From Actinomycetes bacterium (lineage in GTDB: Bacteria; Actinomycetota; Coriobacteriia; Coriobacteriales; Eggerthellaceae), in NCBI GenBank assembly GCA_023394615.1, contig JAEXAI010000008.1, positions 8,802 to 72,801 on the forward strand: a DNA stretch of 64,000 nt. The letters run 5' to 3'. Positions 34,850 through 42,912 of this stretch are shown one piece after another. The first letter of the stretch is position 1. The number at the start of each line of letters is the position of its first letter. The translations under genes were made by a program, and so were the position numbers. Under the pieces are notes generated by a model that was given only the letters and a program-made list of their open reading frames with translations, was not told where the DNA came from and made no database searches.

Positions 34850-35887
34850 CTATTCGTATTGCGTGGGTATCCGTGCTAAATCCGGGTCCTGTATAAGCGA
34901 TTGCACTCGCTCGCCGTGCGCGACCAGAAAAGTATCGTCCACATCACTTAAACCTTGATGTCGAAGCTCATCGACAATGTGTCCGCAAATTTGCTCCACC
35001 AACACGGCGCGGCCTTTGTCAAGCGCGCTTATCGGGCGCAGCAGCACCGTCCCTGCATCCAAGTCGCCTTTTACCACCTCACCTGACCAGAGCCGCTCCA
35101 AATCATCTACGATTTCATCGGCTAGCACAGGCAGTTCACGCATGGCATGAAACGACCATTTGTAATATGGCATAAAACGGCGATTGAGCAGAAACGTCAT
35201 CGATATCGTTGACTGTGCGAATTTGGAAAGCGAGATTTCCTTGGCTACCGTATCTTTGCGCTGTGCGCAGCGAAGGAAGTTGTACTGACCGGTTTGCGCC
35301 ATTTCCAAACAGCGCGCGGCAATCTTTTTGCGTCGCAAGTCTTCGGGATAGTAATCCAGCACATGCTGCCTTGTTGCAGAAAAGCGCCCCACGGGGTCGG
35401 TGAAAACGCGTCCGTTCACGGCCAGGGCAAGGTTTGCCTCTGGCACACGGCGCCAATCGGTTATGCTTTGCGGACCCTGGGGAAAACCGATAAGCGATGC
35501 GTAGAATCTATCCGGTGTCAGAATGCTCTCGCGCAAACCGTACGCGCTGATCACGCGGAAGGGCACAGTGGGATTTTCCTCGCGCAGGTGCTGTTTCCAT
35601 ACACCGAGCCTTTCGGCCAGGCGTTCGTAATCGCTGTTTTCCAACCACAAAAGGAATTCGATGCCCCAGTCGTGGTCGCGCGAGATTTCGTCGTCGTATC
35701 CGAAACAGTCCGATCCGTTGCCCACCAATCCGGCACCTATTCGCATCCAATCTTCGGGAAAAGCCGTCTGAAGAGACGGCAGCGCGACATCATTCCAGAA
35801 ACTCTCGCTCAAGTCCAAAGCCTTCTTGTCGCAAGCATCCTCGTGAAAGGTACCCCCACTACAGACGGCCTCGCTGTCAACATGCAT
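34850..35887 (-). CDS. DUF4037 nucleotidyltransferase-like protein
   Basis: A 345-residue protein with nucleotidyltransferase-superfamily features: GLVGNGSDCFGYDDE (about residues 54-68) followed by SRDHDWGIEF, equivalent to the GS...DxD pattern that binds nucleotide and metal. A long helical C-terminal region follows, as in DUF4037 proteins. It could transfer a nucleotide to a protein, RNA or small molecule; the substrate is unknown. ATG at 35887 has an AGGGGG site. It is the first gene of the three-gene leftward module. Confidence 0.8.
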   Translation of the reverse strand: MHVDSEAVCSGGTFHEDACDKKALDLSESFWNDVALPSLQTAFPEDWMRIGAGLVGNGSDCFGYDDEISRDHDWGIEFLLWLENSDYERLAERLGVWKQHLREENPTVPFRVISAYGLRESILTPDRFYASLIGFPQGPQSITDWRRVPEANLALAVNGRVFTDPVGRFSATRQHVLDYYPEDLRRKKIAARCLEMAQTGQYNFLRCAQRKDTVAKEISLSKFAQSTISMTFLLNRRFMPYYKWSFHAMRELPVLADEIVDDLERLWSGEVVKGDLDAGTVLLRPISALDKGRAVLVEQICGHIVDELRHQGLSDVDDTFLVAHGERVQSLIQDPDLARIPTQYE

Positions 35888-36363
35888 CGTCTATGCCCCC
35901 TTCGCCGCAATCGCGTGCAAAACGCATTTTACGACATGCCCTCAAACGGTCGGAAACATGGTCACTATAGCACATATCGCAGGCATCAAAACGCCGACCT
36001 GAGTATCCCTCGTTGGTGATTCAAAAGCATCAAGAGGGCAGTTCAGCGGCTCAATCGGGAAAACTGCTGCGTAGTGAGAGGAGTAATTGTCGGGGTAGAT
36101 GCCACGTTGCTTTACCCTGCGATAGTTAACACGTTTGAAACATGCGCGTTATATTCGCGAAACTTTTGCCACCTATACTGATTGCGATCAAAAAGGGCGC
36201 ATGCGCCCCAAACAATCGCTGATTCGTCGAGCGGAACATCCAGGGGTTTCGCACGTGCGCTCAGTTGCAGACGTCGGAAAACCGTGTTGTCTGCAGACCG
36301 CGCGACCACCTACCCCTATCGATTCCACGGCATTCGGCATAGGTGAAAGACGAGGTGTGTTGC
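35888..36363. other. 476-bp divergent region between DUF4037 and glutamate synthase genes
   Basis: No gene is supported. A TATACT -10 candidate lies at 36174-36179 on the plus strand, followed by the dyad at 36184-36219 (listed separately). The 140 bases between that dyad and ATG 36364 would be a long 5' leader for the glutamate synthase operon. I see no match to a riboswitch class that I know. Confidence 0.5.
36184..36219 (+). promoter_or_regulatory. two-tier palindrome in the glutamate synthase leader
   Basis: A perfect 14-base palindrome, GGGCGCATGCGCCC (36195-36208), is flanked symmetrically by six-base spacers and then GCGAT (36184-36188) and ATCGC (36215-36219). It begins five bases after the TATACT -10 box. 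It could be a repressor operator overlapping the transcription start, or a hairpin at the 5' end of the mRNA. Confidence 0.55.
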
Positions 36364-37557
36364 ATGATAAAACGTGAAGGCGAGGTCAGGATACCATCCG
36401 GCTGCGCAATATCGGGCATCATGGACAGAAGCGGCGGCCGACATGACGGCACTGACATTCTGAAGTCTATCGCGTTGATGCACGATCGCAGCAACGGTCT
36501 GGGCGGCGGTTTCGCCGCATACGGCATCTATCCAGATTACCAAGACCTCTACGCATTCCATATCTTTTTCGAATCGCGCGAGGCACGCTTGGAAACCGAG
36601 CAGTTCATCAATGATGAATTTTTGTGCGAGATGCAAGAGCGCATTCCCACCGACAAGGTGAAAACCATTCAGAACCCGCCGAATATCTGGCGTTATTTTC
36701 TTCAGCCGAACCCGACAAAGCTCGCCGAAAGCGAATTGGACGAAGCGGAATACACCATGCAGTGCGTGTTTCACATCAATTCGCGCATCGATGGCGCATT
36801 CGTCGCATCGTCTGGCAAGAACATGGGGGCTTTCAAAGGCGTCGGCTACCCAGAGGAAATCGGCGAGTTCTACCGCATCCAGGACTATCGGGCCTGGTTG
36901 TGGACAGCACATGGGCGCTTTCCCACCAACACCCCTGGATGGTGGGGAGGTGCCCACCCGTTCACACTGCTGAATTGGTCAATCGTGCACAATGGCGAGA
37001 TATCTAGTTACGACGCGAACCGTCGTTACGTCGAGCAGTACGGATACGACTGCACATTGCAGACCGATACCGAGGTTATCACCTATTTGTTTGACCTGCT
37101 TTGTCGCAGGCATGGCTTCAGTCAGGAAATGGCGGCGAACATCATGACTGCAACCAGTTGGGACGATATAGATCGCTTGCCGCCTGATGAGGCGAAATAC
37201 CTGACCGATTTGCGTATCGTGTACAGCTCAGCGTTGGTAAATGGTCCGTTTTCGATTCTGGTGGGTTCCGAAGAGGGCCTGTTGGCGTTGAACGACCGCT
37301 TGAAACTGCGCTCGCTGATGACGGCCGAAAAAGGCTCCATGGTCTATCTTGCCAGCGAGCAAGCGGCCATCGAAATCGTATGCTCGGATGCGCAAAACAT
37401 GCGCTCGCTTGACGGAGGGGTTCCCTTCGTGGTGCAGCTCGACGAGGTGGCTCGCCGCAAGGCCAAAGAGGCCGATGTGAACGAACCCTTGCGTGAAATA
37501 CCGAAGGCGCAGCTGACTACCGCCGCGCCCACACGCACGCATCAGAGAGGAGTCTAG
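36364..37557 (+). CDS. archaeal-type glutamate synthase, class II glutamine amidotransferase subunit
   Basis: The 397-residue protein is the glutaminase domain of split (archaeal-type) glutamate synthase. Cys14 in PSGCAISGIMDRSG is the expected nucleophile, and the first 13 residues would be removed or rearranged to expose it. WTAHGRFPTNTPGWWGGAHPF and NWSIVHNGEISSY are class II amidotransferase motifs for glutamine binding. ATG 36364 has a GAGGT site; GTG 36343 is a weaker alternative. It is the first gene of a five-gene operon and feeds ammonia to the FMN subunit encoded next. Confidence 0.9.
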   Translation: MIKREGEVRIPSGCAISGIMDRSGGRHDGTDILKSIALMHDRSNGLGGGFAAYGIYPDYQDLYAFHIFFESREARLETEQFINDEFLCEMQERIPTDKVKTIQNPPNIWRYFLQPNPTKLAESELDEAEYTMQCVFHINSRIDGAFVASSGKNMGAFKGVGYPEEIGEFYRIQDYRAWLWTAHGRFPTNTPGWWGGAHPFTLLNWSIVHNGEISSYDANRRYVEQYGYDCTLQTDTEVITYLFDLLCRRHGFSQEMAANIMTATSWDDIDRLPPDEAKYLTDLRIVYSSALVNGPFSILVGSEEGLLALNDRLKLRSLMTAEKGSMVYLASEQAAIEIVCSDAQNMRSLDGGVPFVVQLDEVARRKAKEADVNEPLREIPKAQLTTAAPTRTHQRGV

Positions 37558-37558
37558 C

Positions 37559-39064
37559 ATGTTGGACTATATGCTTCCCCGCTATAAAGTGCTGCGGGAT
37601 AAAGATTTGTGCGTGCAGTGCGGGGTGTGCGAGCGATCATGCGCCAACGAAGTACACAAGGTTGATGAGGATTTGGGATGTGTCACCGCTGACCATATGA
37701 AGTGCGTGAATTGCCAGCGCTGCGTAGTGATGTGCCCGACCCAGGCTCTGGCTATCACGAAATGGCCTCAGGTGGGAAACGGCTCGAACAATTGGACGCT
37801 TCCGGTTATGCAAGACATTGCGAAACAGGCGCAGACCGGTGCCGTGCTGCTCTCTTCCATGGGCAACCCAAAACCCTATCCCATCTACTGGGACCATCTG
37901 CTGCTGAACGCCAGCCAGGTGACGAATCCATCTATCGATCCTTTGCGCGAGCCTATGGAAACGCGCGTCTTTTTAGGTGCACGTCCCAACGTGTTGAAAG
38001 TAAACGAGCGTACGCACTCCGTTGAAACGAAGATGCCTCCGCAATTGAGGCTGGACGTGCCGGTGATGTTTGGCGCCATGAGCTTCGGCGCCATCAGCTT
38101 GAACGCGCAGAAATCGCTTGCGATGGCTGCGGTTGAGCTGGGAACCTTCTTCAACACGGGCGAAGGCGGTCTGCACAAGGACCTCGAGTGTTACGGCGAG
38201 CATACCATCGTGCAGGTGGCATCTGGCCGTTTCGGCGTCGACCCGCACTATCTGAACGCAGGCGCTGCCATCGAGATAAAGATAGGTCAGGGCGCGAAGC
38301 CCGGCATCGGTGGGCATCTGCCTGGTGAGAAGGTGAATGCCGAGGTCAGCCGCACGCGTATGATTCCCGAAGGAACCGACGCCATCAGCCCGGCACCACA
38401 TCACGACATCTATTCCATCGAGGATTTGCGCCAGCTCATCTACAGTTTGAAAGAGGCGACACGCTATACCAAGCCAGTTGCTGTGAAAATCGCATCAGTG
38501 CATAACGTGGCGGCCATCGCCAGCGGTGTGGCGCGCGCCGGTGCCGACATCATCGTGGTCGATGGTTTTCGTGGCGGCACAGGCGCCGCGCCAGTGCGTA
38601 TACGCGACAACGTGGGACTCCCTATCGAGCTTGCCTTGGCGGCTGTGGACCAACGCTTGCGCGACGAGGGCATCCGTTCAACCGTGTCTTTGGTCGCATC
38701 GGGTTCCATTCGCTCGTCGGCCGATATCGTGCGCGCCATCGCTTTGGGTGCTGACGCCGTCTACGTTGCAAGTGCTGCGCTTATCGCGCTGGGGTGTCAT
38801 CAATGCCAAGATTGCGGCAGCGGTAAGTGTAATTGGGGCATTGCCACGCAGCGCGATGATCTTGCGCGCCGCTTGAACCCGGAAATCGGCGCCGAGCGCG
38901 TTGTGAACCTGATTCGCGCATGGAGCCACGAGATTCAGGAAATGATCGGCGGCATGGGCATAAACTCCATTGACTCGTTGCGCGGCAATCGCTTGATGCT
39001 GCGCGGGGTGAGCTTGAACGAAAAAGAACTGGAAATACTCGGCGTCAAGTACGCAGGGGAGTGA
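37559..39064 (+). CDS. archaeal-type glutamate synthase, FMN/Fe-S catalytic subunit
   Basis: The 501-residue protein joins an N-terminal ferredoxin-like part (CVQCGVCERSC and CVNCQRCVVMCP, residues about 18-60) to the FMN-binding barrel of glutamate synthase. Barrel motifs include MFGAMSFGAISLNAQKSLA, GEGGLH, GQGAKPGIGGHLPG, VDGFRGGTGAAP and the cysteine cluster CHQCQDCGSGKC for the 3Fe-4S centre. It condenses ammonia with 2-oxoglutarate to form glutamate. ATG 37559 follows the previous stop by one base with a GAGAGGAG site. Confidence 0.93.
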   Translation: MLDYMLPRYKVLRDKDLCVQCGVCERSCANEVHKVDEDLGCVTADHMKCVNCQRCVVMCPTQALAITKWPQVGNGSNNWTLPVMQDIAKQAQTGAVLLSSMGNPKPYPIYWDHLLLNASQVTNPSIDPLREPMETRVFLGARPNVLKVNERTHSVETKMPPQLRLDVPVMFGAMSFGAISLNAQKSLAMAAVELGTFFNTGEGGLHKDLECYGEHTIVQVASGRFGVDPHYLNAGAAIEIKIGQGAKPGIGGHLPGEKVNAEVSRTRMIPEGTDAISPAPHHDIYSIEDLRQLIYSLKEATRYTKPVAVKIASVHNVAAIASGVARAGADIIVVDGFRGGTGAAPVRIRDNVGLPIELALAAVDQRLRDEGIRSTVSLVASGSIRSSADIVRAIALGADAVYVASAALIALGCHQCQDCGSGKCNWGIATQRDDLARRLNPEIGAERVVNLIRAWSHEIQEMIGGMGINSIDSLRGNRLMLRGVSLNEKELEILGVKYAGE

Positions 39065-39071
39065 TGCTGCA

Positions 39072-39521
39072 ATGAAAAGAGTCTATGCGATAGAAGGTTG
39101 GTGTATCGACTGTAAGCGCTGCGAGGTTGCTTGCAAGACCTTCCATTCGAAAAGTCAAGATATCGTCAAGGCATACAAATGCGAGGATGCGCCCTCAGCG
39201 CGCATCCATGTGGAAGGTGACCTGCAGCTTTCGCTCGCCGTGAACTGTCGCCATTGCCCTGATCCGAAATGCGTGGATGCATGCATTTCGGGCGCGATGA
39301 CAAAGGATCTTGAAACGGGTGTGGTCACCAGCGATCCTGAAAAATGCGTCGGGTGCCGCACGTGCGAGGCGGTCTGCCCCTTCGGCTGCGTGCAAATCGA
39401 GACCGTTGCGCTGAAATGCGATTTGTGCGGCGACGGTCAAGGGCAGCCGGGCGATCCCGCATGCGTTTCGGCTTGTCCGAACAGGGCGCTTATCTACGTT
39501 GAAAGCGAGGAGAGGCAATGA
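39072..39521 (+). CDS. 4Fe-4S ferredoxin-type electron-transfer protein
   Basis: A 149-residue iron-sulfur protein with four cysteine clusters: CIDCKRCEVAC, CRHCPDPKCVDAC, CVGCRTCEAVCP and CDLCGDG...CVSACP, the arrangement of HycB/DmsB-type subunits. No transmembrane segment. It likely carries electrons between the FAD reductase encoded next and the glutamate synthase FMN subunit. It lies 7 bases after the previous gene; its stop overlaps the next start (ATGA). Confidence 0.9.
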   Translation: MKRVYAIEGWCIDCKRCEVACKTFHSKSQDIVKAYKCEDAPSARIHVEGDLQLSLAVNCRHCPDPKCVDACISGAMTKDLETGVVTSDPEKCVGCRTCEAVCPFGCVQIETVALKCDLCGDGQGQPGDPACVSACPNRALIYVESEERQ

Positions 39522-40915
39522 TCGCGAACACTCACGACGACCTCACGACGCAGGGATGCGCAAAGAGCAAGGTTGACTACTTGATTGTTGGTAACTCGGC
39601 AGCTGCCATTGCTGCTGTCGAGAAGATTCGCGCGAGCGATAGACAGGGCAGCATCACCATGATCTCGCCCGAGCCCTATGCGGCCTACGGTCGGCCTCTT
39701 ATCTCGTATTTGATAGAGGGGAAAACCGATGATGCCCATATGGCGTATCGGCCATCTGATTTCTATAAGTTGTCCCGCATTGAAACGCGCTTCGGTTCTG
39801 GTTGCGCTGCAGTTTCATTGGACGCCGCAAAGCATCAAGTACAGCTTGAAAACGGTGAGACTATCGAATACGGCAAAGTGCTGTTTTCGACGGGCAGCGT
39901 GCCGTTTGTGCCGCCTATTAAAGGCATCGAAGGACGCAACAACGTCTATGCGTTTTTGTCTTTAGACGATGCACGAGGTGTGCAAAACGAAGCGCTGGCT
40001 GCCACAGCGGCAGCTCACGTGAAAGGACGTTCTAGCCGTGCCATCGTCATAGGCGCCGGCCTTATCGGCTTGAAGGCCGCCGAGGCACTGCTCCCGCATA
40101 TAGATGAGGTCCTCGTGCTTGAAATGGCACCGCGCATATTGCCGGCTGTTCTGGATGAAGAGGGCGCTAGTCTGCTTCGAGAGCAGCTTGCCGACAGAGG
40201 CATAACGTGCATGCCCGGCATCACTGCAGACGAGCTTTTGGGTGCAGGCGATCGCATAAGCGGCGCGCACCTGACCGATGGCACTGAGGTTGCATGCGAT
40301 ATGGTGGTTGCCGCCGTGGGCGTGCGTCCAAACAGCGCCATACTGGATACGGCCGGTGCTAAAAGCGAGCGGGGTATTGTGTGCGATAGCTCCATGCGCA
40401 CATCTCTTGCAGACGTATACGCAGCTGGGGATGTTACGCAGACCACTGACGTGCTGGATGGTGCGAAGCGTCCGCTGGCCCTGTGGCCTAATGCGGTTGC
40501 GCAAGGCAAGGTGGCTGGTGCTTGCATGGCCGATGCGCCCGATGCGCCTGCTTTCGATGGTGCCTTTGCAGTGAATGCGGTCGATTTTTTCGATATTTCG
40601 CTTTTGACCAGCGGGGTCATCAACCCTGCTCCTGATGGCGGATACACGGTGAAAACATTCTGTGACAGCGTATCGTATACGAAACTTGTCATGCGAGATG
40701 ATAAGCTGTTCGGCTATATTCTGCTGAATGGCCCCGACAATGCGGGTATATACACTGCGCTTATCAACGATGGCACTCCCTTGTCGTCGCTTGCCGATGA
40801 TTTTTTCGCGCAAGATCCTAGCAATATCGGTTTTTCCCAGCAGGCTCGGTGGGACAGGTTGCACAGATTCTACCCCGCCGATTTGAACCGTCTGGGTGTA
40901 AAGGAGCGTGCATGA
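39518..40915 (+). CDS. FAD-dependent pyridine nucleotide-disulfide oxidoreductase-type subunit
   Basis: A 465-residue two-dinucleotide-binding flavoprotein. The FAD-binding motif is YLIVGNSAAAIAAVEKIR (residues about 24-41, with GNSAAA in place of GxGxxG), and the NAD(P)H motif VIGAGLIGLKAAEAL appears near residues 175-189. VYAAGDV near residue 305 is the second FAD signature. No redox-active disulfide is visible, so it resembles NADH-ferredoxin/rubredoxin reductases. In this operon it probably supplies NAD(P)H electrons through the ferredoxin protein. The stop overlaps the next start. Confidence 0.9.
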   Translation: MIANTHDDLTTQGCAKSKVDYLIVGNSAAAIAAVEKIRASDRQGSITMISPEPYAAYGRPLISYLIEGKTDDAHMAYRPSDFYKLSRIETRFGSGCAAVSLDAAKHQVQLENGETIEYGKVLFSTGSVPFVPPIKGIEGRNNVYAFLSLDDARGVQNEALAATAAAHVKGRSSRAIVIGAGLIGLKAAEALLPHIDEVLVLEMAPRILPAVLDEEGASLLREQLADRGITCMPGITADELLGAGDRISGAHLTDGTEVACDMVVAAVGVRPNSAILDTAGAKSERGIVCDSSMRTSLADVYAAGDVTQTTDVLDGAKRPLALWPNAVAQGKVAGACMADAPDAPAFDGAFAVNAVDFFDISLLTSGVINPAPDGGYTVKTFCDSVSYTKLVMRDDKLFGYILLNGPDNAGIYTALINDGTPLSSLADDFFAQDPSNIGFSQQARWDRLHRFYPADLNRLGVKERA

Positions 40916-41715
40916 TGACTGATTCTTTGCGGCAGAATACAAGTGCGGCGCAAGTTGGGGCAGCTGATGTGGCCACAACTGAGGCGGGGGCCGACACGGC
41001 TTGCCTGTCTTTGGGCACGCTTCATTTCAAAGAAGCCAACGAGCAGGTCCGCGAAGCGCTCGACAGCGCAGATACGGTGGAATTGCATGATGTGTACGCC
41101 CAGCGCTACTTGGGCTGCGCTATGCCTGCAGGCAAAAAACTCATCATCAATGGTACGCCGGGAAACGACATGGCAAGCTATATGGACGGCGGTTCCATCG
41201 AAGTGCTGGGCAATGCGCAAGATCAGGTGGGCAATACCATGAACGATGGTCGCATCGTCATCCACGGACGGTGTGGAGATGCGGCTGGATACGCCATGCG
41301 TGGTGGTCAGATATTCATCCGCGATGACTGCGGATGGCGCGTGGGCATTCATATGAAGCAGTACCAGGAGAAATGTCCCGTCGTCGTCATTGGCGGGGAT
41401 GCCGGTAACTTTTTGGGTGAGTATTTGGCAGGTGGGATCATCGTTTTGCTCGGTCGTGCTGGTGAATACCTTGCGAGCGGCATGCATGGCGGTGTGATTT
41501 ATCTGGCTCATAAACTCGATGACGATGATGTCCTTGGCGGTTTAGTGCAGGAAAAGGTCGACGATACCGATCGCAGAGTTCTGCAAAAGCTTCTCGGCGA
41601 ATACAACGAGTGTTTTATGGCTGACTTGCCATCGCCAATCGATGCTACAGGTGAGGGGTTCTGGAAGCTGCGTCCTGAAAGCAGCCGTCCGTACGCGGCG
41701 ATGTATGCCAGCTAA
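40912..41715 (+). CDS. archaeal-type glutamate synthase, GXGXG (alpha) subunit
   Basis: A 267-residue protein matching the C-terminal structural domain of glutamate synthase: right-handed beta-helix with repeated glycine motifs (GCAMPAGKKLIINGTPGND, YMDGGSIEVLGNAQDQVGNTMNDG, AMRGGQIFIRDD). The domain packs against the FMN barrel. The first ~40 residues are non-conserved. Adjacent ATGs at 40912 and 40915 both fit the AAGGAG site. The operon order is glutaminase, FMN subunit, ferredoxin, FAD reductase, GXGXG. Confidence 0.92.
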   Translation: MMTDSLRQNTSAAQVGAADVATTEAGADTACLSLGTLHFKEANEQVREALDSADTVELHDVYAQRYLGCAMPAGKKLIINGTPGNDMASYMDGGSIEVLGNAQDQVGNTMNDGRIVIHGRCGDAAGYAMRGGQIFIRDDCGWRVGIHMKQYQEKCPVVVIGGDAGNFLGEYLAGGIIVLLGRAGEYLASGMHGGVIYLAHKLDDDDVLGGLVQEKVDDTDRRVLQKLLGEYNECFMADLPSPIDATGEGFWKLRPESSRPYAAMYAS

Positions 41716-41726
41716 TTGCTGACTGA

Positions 41727-41764
41727 AAACGGGCGGACATGCCAATCAGCATATCCGCCCGTTT
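41727..41764. terminator. bidirectional rho-independent terminator
   Basis: AAACGGGCGGA (41727-41737) and TCCGCCCGTTT (41754-41764) form an 11-pair stem that extends inwards by ATGC/GCAT pairs. A-rich and T-rich flanks on both sides allow it to serve the glutamate synthase operon and the convergent slyD gene. Confidence 0.88.
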
Positions 41765-41835
41765 CAATAAACCAATTCGAAGCTCATGAGGCAGTCTGGA
41801 TCTCTCTTCATGAGATTCCGACTGTTTTCGTGCGT

Positions 41836-42276
41836 CTATTCTTCTGCGTCGGTTACTTCTATCAAGGTGATTTCGAAGTTCAGGTCTTTGCCGGCCATCT
41901 CATGATTCATATCGAACGTGGCCACGCCATCGGTGATTTCGGTGACGGTGCAGGCGATGGGCTGGCCCCCGGGTCCCTGCAGGTAGATCTGCTGGCCCAC
42001 GGGTAGATTCTCGCCATTGGGGATGCTGTCGACGGCTACTTTCTGGATGAGTTCATCGTGGCGTTCGCCGTAGGCGTCGGCTGCAGGAATATGCACGTTG
42101 CGGGTTTCTTCAACGGCCATCTCGTCTACCGCTTTGTCGAATCCCGGAATCATCTGGCCTGCCATGCATACGAATTCGATTGGCTCGTCGCGTGCGACCG
42201 AAGAGTCGAACACGGTGCCGTCATCGAACGTGCCAACGTAGTGGACTTTCACCTTTTTACCGCTGTTGATGCCCAT
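41836..42276 (-). CDS. slyD: SlyD-like FKBP-type peptidyl-prolyl isomerase
   Basis: A 146-residue FKBP-type prolyl isomerase and chaperone. VKVHYVGTFDDGTVFDSS opens the catalytic fold, QMIPGFDKAVDEM is the conserved active-site strand, and the insert-in-flap domain (about residues 65-125) carries PAADAYGERHDELIQKV and DMNHEMAGKDL, as in SlyD. It lacks the His-rich metal-binding tail of E. coli SlyD. ATG at 42276 has a strong AAGGAG site. It is the last gene of a leftward set after a SlyD paralogue and gshA. Confidence 0.92.
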   Translation of the reverse strand: MGINSGKKVKVHYVGTFDDGTVFDSSVARDEPIEFVCMAGQMIPGFDKAVDEMAVEETRNVHIPAADAYGERHDELIQKVAVDSIPNGENLPVGQQIYLQGPGGQPIACTVTEITDGVATFDMNHEMAGKDLNFEITLIEVTDAEE

Positions 42277-42445
42277 GTCGGGCTCCTTTCTTCTGCAGGC
42301 GTTGGGCCTGCTGTGAAATGACGTCGCACAGTGTATCGTACTTTCAGCGTGCTTTCTGCGTGTGGAAGAAGGTCAGCGCATGCTCTCCACTTTCGGCTGG
42401 AGAATGAAAGCATCGATTCACTGGGTGTTTGTCGTCGCTTGTCTC

Positions 42446-42898
42446 TTAGCGGATGTTCTCCACTTTCATCAATGTGATTTCGAAATTGAGCGCTTTGCAT
42501 ATGGCGCTATGGTTCATATCAAATGTGGCCTGCGTGTCGGTAAGCGCGGTGAGCTTTGCAGGATAGGTCTGTCCGTCAGGTGATTCTAAATTTACCATCT
42601 TGCCTACTTCGAGTTTAGTGCCCTCGGGAATCGTCTCGCGCTCCACCACAACCACACGCTCGTCGGTATCTTCCTCGTAGGCTTGGTCGGCATCAACGCG
42701 GGCACATCTGGTTTCCCCGACTCTCATAGTTCTTACGGTGTCGACGAAGGCTGGCGGCATCCAGCCAGTTGTGCAGGGGAAATGAATGGGCGCGCTTTCG
42801 GGGGCCTCTATGAAAACCGAACCATCGTCGAAGTAGCCTCGGTAGGATATCGTCACCATTTTGTCGCTATTGTCACAGCTTGTGTTTGCATTCGGCAT
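42446..42898 (-). CDS. divergent SlyD/FKBP paralogue
   Basis: A 150-residue paralogue of the neighbouring SlyD-like protein. The fold is recognisable from VTISYRGYFDDGSVFIEAPE and ATFDMNHSAICKALNFEITL. The active-site strand has changed: GWMPPAFVDTVRTM stands where the partner has GQMIPGFDKAVDEM, so the conserved glycine-phenylalanine turn is lost. It is likely a chaperone-like protein with weak or no isomerase activity. It starts 14 bases after gshA, suggesting co-transcription. Confidence 0.82.
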   Translation of the reverse strand: MPNANTSCDNSDKMVTISYRGYFDDGSVFIEAPESAPIHFPCTTGWMPPAFVDTVRTMRVGETRCARVDADQAYEEDTDERVVVVERETIPEGTKLEVGKMVNLESPDGQTYPAKLTALTDTQATFDMNHSAICKALNFEITLMKVENIR

Positions 42899-42912
42899 AG
42901 TTTTCTCAGCTT

